DNA from: an uncultured Ruminococcus sp.
GTDB taxonomy: Bacteria; Bacillota; Clostridia; Oscillospirales; Ruminococcaceae
Direction of reading: 5' to 3'
DNA length: 19,179 nucleotides
Assembly: GCA_946404705.1 (NCBI GenBank)
Contig: CAMJES010000008.1
Location: 1-19,179, forward strand
Positions 14,827 to 19,179 of this stretch are shown here, piece after piece; position 1 is the stretch's first letter; each line of letters begins with the position of its first letter. Position numbers and translations under genes: made by a program. A model generated the notes under the pieces. That model worked only from the letters and a program-made list of their open reading frames with translations. It did no database searches and had not been told where the DNA came from.

Positions 14827-15030
14827 TTACTTATCCATACCGAAACGCTTCTTAAATTTGTCAATACGTCCGCCTGTGTCAACAAGCTTCTGTTTACCTG
14901 TGTAGAAAGGATGGCACTTGGAGCAGATTTCGACCTTGATATCCTTCTTAGTGGATCTGGTCTTGATCACGTTGCCGCAAGCACAGGTAATAGTGGTTTC
15001 CTGATAATCAGGATGGATACCCTCTCTCAT
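14827..15030 (-). CDS. rpmE: 50S ribosomal protein bL31, zinc-binding form
   Basis: bL31 bridges the two ribosomal subunits. The 67 residues start MREGIHPDYQ, as family members do. Cys16, Cys18, Cys36 and Cys39 (CAC and CSKC) make the zinc site, so this is the C+ paralog that stores zinc and is replaced under zinc starvation in many bacteria. PFYTGKQ at 41-47 is conserved. The ATG at 15030 has GATGAGG about 8 nt upstream; a GTG at 15039 in the same frame is too close to that site. The gene has its own consensus promoter, a structured leader and a terminator, so it forms a one-gene unit; the leader suggests autoregulation. Confidence 0.96.
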   Translation of the reverse strand: MREGIHPDYQETTITCACGNVIKTRSTKKDIKVEICSKCHPFYTGKQKLVDTGGRIDKFKKRFGMDK

Positions 15031-15060
15031 TCGTAACACCTCATCTCTGTTTATATTATA

Positions 15061-15115
15061 TGATTAGCATAGCAGCCCATCACATAACACGGACAGTAGT
15101 GCTATTTTTCAATCA
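15061..15115 (-). promoter_or_regulatory. Structured leader RNA of rpmE, candidate bL31 autoregulatory element
   Basis: The transcript starting near 15122 can fold a three-step hairpin before the ribosome site: UGAUU/AAUCA (15115-15111 with 15065-15061), AUAGCA/UGCUAU (15105-15100 with 15074-15069), and GUCC/GGGC (15094-15091 with 15078-15075, one G-U). Internal loops (GAAAA, and CUACU on the 5' side) separate the stems. Leaders of this kind in front of L31 genes have been proposed as ribosomal-protein binding sites in several phyla. That this is one of them is an inference from position and fold. Confidence 0.55.
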
Positions 15116-15128
15116 CTTACAGATAGAT

Positions 15129-15157
15129 ATTATATCACATTAATTCTCTCTTGTCAA
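15129..15157 (-). promoter_or_regulatory. Consensus sigma-A promoter of rpmE
   Basis: On the minus strand, TTGACA (15157-15152), a 17-base spacer and TATAAT (15134-15129): a perfect match at both boxes. The expected start point is near 15122, leaving a leader of about 92 nt. Confidence 0.93.
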
Positions 15158-15195
15158 GGGCTTTTCTGCAATTTTTTCTGTTTTGGAAAGTAAAA

Positions 15196-15224
15196 TTGAC
15201 AAAAAAATGCAGCTGTGCTATAAT
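15196..15224 (+). promoter_or_regulatory. Consensus sigma-A promoter of the transglutaminase-like gene
   Basis: TTGACA (15196-15201), a 17-base spacer and TATAAT (15219-15224) on the plus strand, again a perfect match. The start point would be near 15231, giving a short leader. It is divergent from the rpmE promoter, with 38 bases between the two -35 boxes. Confidence 0.93.
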
Positions 15225-15267
15225 TATATTGTCTTTATAAGAATTCAGAAAAAGGAGATCCGAGGAT

Positions 15268-16197
15268 ATGACTTCACCCAAAAAGAAAAACTCCGATAAT
15301 CTGTTGTTACTTATTATAATTTTAGTCGTTTTGGCGTCAATAATTTGGATATTCAAAAGTGACGTCAAAGAATTGAATGCTAAGATTGATTCTCTCGTTT
15401 CTGCGCAGAAAAAACTTAAAAGTGAAAATGAGGAATTATCCGTTCAGCTGGAAAAATGCAGGTTTTTCAACGAGATCATACTGCGCCAAACGGAATCGGG
15501 GCAGAACATCTCAAGCATATCGGTCAATGCTCCGTCGGAAAAATTTGACGCCCCAAACAATAATTTCGGCAACACAGAATTGTTTGACAAAAACAAGCTG
15601 TATATGAACAAAATAGAAAACTACGGAGCCGAATATTCAATCGAATATATATCATCGGAGAAAGATCCGCTCTTAAACGCAGCCGTTCTTTCCTATATAA
15701 AGGAGCTGTCCGATGAAATATGCGAGGGTTGCCTATCCGACTACGACAAAGCGTATGCTATTGCTTTATGGGTATCGGATAACATATACTATAATAAAGA
15801 TAAAGCGCGGCAAGGCATAGACCCCGATACTATAAGCCTTGAAACTGCGCTTGCGCTGCGCAGAACGACCTGCGCAGGCTATTCAAATCTTTTTTCCGCA
15901 CTTTGCGAAGCGCAGGGATTATACTGCATCAACCTCAGAGGCAACAGTACACGCGAACTTTGTGAAATGCAGGATTGGAAGACTCTCCCCAGAAATCACG
16001 AATGGAACGGTGTATATTGCAGCGGAAAATGGTATTTTACCGATACCACATGGGCTTCACAAAACCAATACTTTAACGGTCAGGAAAACCACGAAGATGT
16101 TATTGACGAACAATACATAATGATGGATTTTTACAAAATGTCGGAAGACCGCAGGATAGATTCCGCTGAACACAGAGGATTCTTCAATATATACTGA
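15268..16197 (+). CDS. Membrane-anchored transglutaminase-like protein
   Basis: This is a 309-residue protein of the transglutaminase/cysteine-protease-like superfamily. A basic N-terminus and a hydrophobic segment at about 11-29 anchor it, and the absence of a lipobox suggests a single-pass type II orientation with the rest outside. Residues 31-65 are charged and heptad-like (AKIDSLVSAQKKLKSENEEL), a probable short coiled coil. The core triad is visible: Cys202 (RRTTCAGYSNLFSALCE), His244 (RNHEWNGVYCSGKWYFTD) and Asp259 (DTTWAS). Members of this group are peptide hydrolases or crosslinkers at the cell surface; which one applies here is not shown. AAAGGAG stands 10 nt before the ATG at 15268, and a second GAGGAT lies closer. 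It is a single-gene unit with a consensus promoter. The CPBP protease gene converges on its end with only 20 nt between. Confidence 0.87.
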   Translation: MTSPKKKNSDNLLLLIIILVVLASIIWIFKSDVKELNAKIDSLVSAQKKLKSENEELSVQLEKCRFFNEIILRQTESGQNISSISVNAPSEKFDAPNNNFGNTELFDKNKLYMNKIENYGAEYSIEYISSEKDPLLNAAVLSYIKELSDEICEGCLSDYDKAYAIALWVSDNIYYNKDKARQGIDPDTISLETALALRRTTCAGYSNLFSALCEAQGLYCINLRGNSTRELCEMQDWKTLPRNHEWNGVYCSGKWYFTDTTWASQNQYFNGQENHEDVIDEQYIMMDFYKMSEDRRIDSAEHRGFFNIY

Positions 16198-16217
16198 GTT
16201 TTTTAAGAAAACACCAA

Positions 16218-17069
16218 TTACAGCGTTTCCTTATTTTTTTCCGCAGCTTTTTTCTTTCTGCAAAGCAGATAGAAGAACACCGCGCCTACAATGATATGCG
16301 GAATAAACACGAGAATTCCTGCTTCAAAGCTTTGGCTGCCCGTTTCCAGATCTGCACCCTCCGGCAGCAGAATGCCTAATACCGCCAGCATATCCATTGC
16401 AGTATGGCACATAACCGCAGGAAATACCGAGTTTGTTTTCTTTGTAAGATATGTAAGAGCCGCACCGTAGAAAATGGTGGGAATGCACATTGCCACCCAG
16501 CCGAGATACGGAAAGCCGGGATAATCAAAGCCGAAATTAAGTCCCTCTGCGATCGGGCAGGCATGCCACATTCCCCATATAATGCCGCTGACGATAAGAG
16601 CAAGCGGTTCGGGCATTACCTCTTCAAGCTTCGGCGTGAGATACGCTCTCCAGCCGAACTCCTCTCCGAAAAGATACCAAAAATTTACAAGTATGTACGA
16701 AAGCGAAAGCAGGATATATCCGACTGAGCCGATATTGAAATCAATATCCTTAAAGCCGTAATCGGGGAGAAGGAAAACTATCAGCATGACTGCACCTAAA
16801 AACTGAAGAGCAGCCGCTAATCCAATGCCGCCAAAATAGTATCTGAGATTTCCCTTGAGATTTACACGGAGATAGTTGTTTCTAAAGCCTTCCTTTGTTA
16901 TCAATCTCGTCAGAACGTTTGCGATCGCAGGAGAAAGTGCCGCAAAAATGGTCAGCAGATTTTCAAACGCCGTGAATATATCCGAAAGCATATAGGCAAG
17001 TATAACTATCCCGTTTGCAATGACCGTGAAAATAATGATACGAATTACCGTCATTTTTTTACTGTTCAA
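16218..17069 (-). CDS. CPBP-family intramembrane metalloprotease (CAAX protease/ABI type)
   Basis: This is a multi-spanning protein of 283 residues with about seven or eight hydrophobic segments. The catalytic motifs of the family are present: EEFGWR with Glu136, Glu137 and Arg141; His169 (WGMWHA); and His222 with Asp226 (CHTAMD). Eukaryotic relatives cleave prenylated proteins, while bacterial members are often linked to bacteriocin export, immunity or peptide handling. The frame starts at a TTG (17069) that lies 4 nt after GGAG; an ATG five codons later (17054) has no ribosome site of its own, so the TTG is preferred. It overlaps the upstream permease gene by 11 nt, so the two are coupled. 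This makes it the last gene of the ABC operon and suggests it works with that exporter. The substrate is unknown. Confidence 0.9.
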   Translation of the reverse strand: MNSKKMTVIRIIIFTVIANGIVILAYMLSDIFTAFENLLTIFAALSPAIANVLTRLITKEGFRNNYLRVNLKGNLRYYFGGIGLAAALQFLGAVMLIVFLLPDYGFKDIDFNIGSVGYILLSLSYILVNFWYLFGEEFGWRAYLTPKLEEVMPEPLALIVSGIIWGMWHACPIAEGLNFGFDYPGFPYLGWVAMCIPTIFYGAALTYLTKKTNSVFPAVMCHTAMDMLAVLGILLPEGADLETGSQSFEAGILVFIPHIIVGAVFFYLLCRKKKAAEKNKETL

Positions 17070-17832
17070 AATTCTCCGCCCCCTTCATGTAAAGTCTGCA
17101 CGAGATTTTATACGACAGAATATAAAGCCCGAACGCACTCAGCGCACAAAGCGATAAAGCAAATATCGCAGTATCCCCGAACGCCTCACCATTTATGACC
17201 TCGGATAAAAACTCCCACAGACTGTCGAGCGAACCGAACACCGACAGATCACCGAAAAGGAAGTAGATCACCGCCAGAAGATCAATTCCGAAGAACACAC
17301 CCATTTTTACCGATGAACCTATCTTGCTGCCGAAGCGCACATAAAACGGGAACTCGATCGCACCGAGGAAAAGAACCGCAAATACCATTGCGCTGCTTAT
17401 GTTCAGACTTAATAAGGATTTATTTTCAAAGCCGTAATATACGGATAAAGCAGTGTCAAAGATCACCTCCGCAAAATAGCTCCAAATAAATGAAACGATA
17501 AGTATAATAAAGCCGAACATATACTTTGAAAAAATCTGACCGCTTTCCTGCAAAGGACTGGACGAAACGAACGAACTCCAACGCTTGGATTCGTCGGTTG
17601 AGAACATCTGCGGCAGTATTATCAGAACAAATATGTAGATAAGCAGCGCATAAATGCAGCTGAAAATATCCGCAGCATCAGAAAAACTGCTTTCGTCAAA
17701 AACGCCTTCCTTTACGGCAGAGCCGAACATAAAGAAAAACAACACATAAATCACTATATCCACAAAAGCAAGGACAAAAAGGCTTTTTCTGTTAAGAACA
17801 AGCTCCTTGTACAATAATCCGTACATACTCAT
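17059..17832 (-). CDS. ABC-2 type exporter permease, second copy
   Basis: This is a 257-residue membrane protein of the ABC-2 permease type. Six hydrophobic segments lie at roughly 17-38, 52-76, 104-128, 143-163, 184-201 and 219-243. After the second segment it has the soluble SSPLQESGQIFSKYMFG stretch, typical of the short permeases found with YtrB-like ATPases. It shares with the preceding gene the N-terminal YxELxLxRKS pattern, so the two are paralogs. The ATG at 17832 overlaps the previous stop by 4 nt (ATGA), a coupled start with AAAGG just upstream. It ends overlapping the CPBP gene. Together with its paralog it probably forms the heterodimeric channel for the ATPase encoded at 18644. 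The cargo is unknown. Confidence 0.87.
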   Translation of the reverse strand: MSMYGLLYKELVLNRKSLFVLAFVDIVIYVLFFFMFGSAVKEGVFDESSFSDAADIFSCIYALLIYIFVLIILPQMFSTDESKRWSSFVSSSPLQESGQIFSKYMFGFIILIVSFIWSYFAEVIFDTALSVYYGFENKSLLSLNISSAMVFAVLFLGAIEFPFYVRFGSKIGSSVKMGVFFGIDLLAVIYFLFGDLSVFGSLDSLWEFLSEVINGEAFGDTAIFALSLCALSAFGLYILSYKISCRLYMKGAENFEQ

Positions 17833-18644
17833 TTTTCCTTTCTGTTCAAAATTACAGCCGTAAGGACTGCCCCTGCGATAAACGCACCTGCAAGGACAAA
17901 CGGGGCAGCGGTGAAGATGTTTTCGCCGATATTTTCCACTATACCGACTATCTTGGAAATAACCTCATCGGAGTTTTCCGTTTCCATAAATTCATTTTTC
18001 AGCTCTTTAAGTCCGTCGAGCTTATTGTATAAATACAATATAAGAACACCGATAACTCCTAACGGGAAAATATCACCCACAACGCTTGACTTAAAGAAAT
18101 ACAGAAGCGGTATCACAAGTGCGGAAAAGAACATTGAAAGTGCAAAAACAGCGGTCAGCGCAGGCAGATTTCCCGAAAAGCTCTGAATGGCTGTAATGTC
18201 AAATCCTGTCTGCTCCTTGACCCAGAGCAGCTGTTCCGAAATGTCGCTCGTGCCGCATACAATAGCCGTGTTTGTGAACGTTACAGCCATTGCCGCAGCA
18301 GTTTCTATAAACAGCACAGAAAACCGTGCGCAGGTCTGCTTTACTGCGCCGAGAGGGGTCGTTTTCGTAAACTTCCCCCACCCCGAATTCATATCGGCGA
18401 GCGTTATCCCACCCTCTTTCATAAACATACTCACCGCAAAAGCAGGGATATATATCGCCAATAAAAAAACATACACACAAGCGATCGTATATTCACTTGT
18501 TTCTTCAAACAAATGCGAAAGATTTCCGATCTTAAGGCTGAGAAGTATAAGGTCAAATATCAATGCTGTGAGAAGAAAAACGGCGAACGAAACAATGTAT
18601 GATTTCCGTTTGAGGAACAACTCACGGTAAATAAGCTCACGCAT
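17829..18644 (-). CDS. ABC-2 type exporter permease, first copy
   Basis: This is a 271-residue membrane protein with about six hydrophobic segments, homologous in layout to the next gene (MRELIYRELFLKRKS at the start, SGWGKFTKTTPLGAV after the second segment). These short ABC-2 permeases lack an ATPase domain and pair with a separate ATP-binding protein. I choose the ATG at 18644: AAGGAG stands 8 nt before it, whereas the GTG at 18653 overlaps that site. The ATG shares one base with the ATPase stop codon (TAATG), a coupled start. Together with the ATPase and the second permease it is a complete exporter core. Confidence 0.87.
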   Translation of the reverse strand: MRELIYRELFLKRKSYIVSFAVFLLTALIFDLILLSLKIGNLSHLFEETSEYTIACVYVFLLAIYIPAFAVSMFMKEGGITLADMNSGWGKFTKTTPLGAVKQTCARFSVLFIETAAAMAVTFTNTAIVCGTSDISEQLLWVKEQTGFDITAIQSFSGNLPALTAVFALSMFFSALVIPLLYFFKSSVVGDIFPLGVIGVLILYLYNKLDGLKELKNEFMETENSDEVISKIVGIVENIGENIFTAAPFVLAGAFIAGAVLTAVILNRKEK

Positions 18645-19179
18645 TATGTCCACTCCTTTTTGCTGCGGTTAACGTAGAAGAGCATTATTTCTTCAAGTGC
18701 CGCGCTGTCGAAAACAAGTCCGTCATATTTTTCCCTGCAGGCTGCGCTGTCTCTGACCATTACCTCTGCGCCGAAATCGGTGAGCCGCGCGCTGACGATA
18801 TCCTCGGGTGCTATCTCCTTATAGTCGGATTTGCTGCACTTTATTATCGAGTGGTTCTGCAGGATATCGTCCTTGTAGCCGCTCAGAAGTATCTTCCCCC
18901 TGTCGATAAAGGTAACGCTGTCTGCAACCTTTTCAAGGTCGGAAGTGATATGGGACGACATAAGTATGCTGTTGCTTTCGTCCTGCAAATATTCAAGGAA
19001 GATATCGAGTATCTCGTTTCGCACAACAGGGTCAAGACCCGTTGTAGCTTCGTCCATAACAAGAAGCTTTGCGCCGTGCGAAAGCGCAGCTGCGATCTGC
19101 AGCTTCATCTTCATTCCCTTTGAAAATTTTCCGAGCGGCTTTTTATACGGCAGCTCAAAGCGTTCAAGATAATTTCTGT
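18644..19179 (-). CDS. ABC exporter ATP-binding protein, C-terminal part (gene runs off the window)
   Basis: This is the ATPase of the exporter operon; its 5' part lies beyond the right edge, so the Walker A motif is not visible. The signature motif reads LGKFSKGMKMKL (FSKGM in place of LSGGQ, as in YtrB-like and bacitracin-exporter ATPases). The Walker B motif LLVMDEATTGLDP follows, then the H-loop His in MSSHITSDLEK. The C-terminal extension after GKILLSG is of the type seen in multidrug and antimicrobial-peptide exporters. The internal ATG at 19114 is not a start, because the frame stays open to the window edge and the signature motif precedes it. The stop overlaps the first permease gene by one base. 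Operons of this build often begin with a GntR-type regulator just upstream, outside this window. Confidence 0.93.
   Translation of the reverse strand, partial: RNYLERFELPYKKPLGKFSKGMKMKLQIAAALSHGAKLLVMDEATTGLDPVVRNEILDIFLEYLQDESNSILMSSHITSDLEKVADSVTFIDRGKILLSGYKDDILQNHSIIKCSKSDYKEIAPEDIVSARLTDFGAEVMVRDSAACREKYDGLVFDSAALEEIMLFYVNRSKKEWT

Overview
The window looks like one end of a draft contig from a low-to-mid-GC member of the Clostridia, probably Oscillospiraceae/Ruminococcus-like; the species cannot be named from this. The reasons are strong Shine-Dalgarno sites, near-consensus TTGACA-17-TATAAT promoters, a dgt-dnaG-rpoD operon, a small SRP RNA upstream of dnaX, and protein sequences of Firmicutes type. 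TGA is used as a normal stop (rpoD, dgt, cls, the transglutaminase gene), so the standard bacterial code applies.

Layout. Positions 1-44 are not genomic: they match the 3' part of the Illumina universal adapter. Positions 45-1899 (minus strand) hold SRP RNA, a membrane TPR protein and dnaX, which is cut off by the contig end. After an AT-rich divergent promoter region, 2325-4556 (plus) carries a two-gene McrBC-like cassette: a minimal McrB GTPase and an McrC whose nuclease motif looks eroded. It ends in a strong terminator. Positions 4595-4960 hold no gene but an inverted-repeat, MITE-like element. Positions 5057-7928 (plus) encode a tiny cysteine-rich membrane protein, the ATPase YchF and an orphan solute-binding lipoprotein. 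A bidirectional terminator separates these from a long minus-strand housekeeping run at 13988-7999: dgt, dnaG, rpoD, an Rrf2-type regulator and a cardiolipin synthase. In this assembly dnaG is split by one in-frame TGA. Next, on the minus strand, come yigZ (IMPACT family) and rpmE, the latter behind a consensus promoter and a structured leader. A divergent gene at 15268-16197 encodes a membrane-anchored transglutaminase-like protein. The right end (minus strand) is an exporter operon: an ABC ATPase running off the window, two ABC-2 permeases and a CPBP-family membrane protease, all overlapping or nearly so.

How the genes work together. The minus-strand core joins replication (dnaX, dnaG), nucleotide quality (dgt), transcription initiation (rpoD) and protein targeting (SRP RNA). 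The accessory parts are the McrBC-like cassette, the MITE-like repeat, the surface transglutaminase and the ABC/CPBP operon. I see no convincing wholly new system. The best leads are the McrBC-like pair with missing catalytic residues, the in-frame stop in an essential primase (probably a sequence error), the rpmE leader and the structured RNA segment in front of the SRP RNA.
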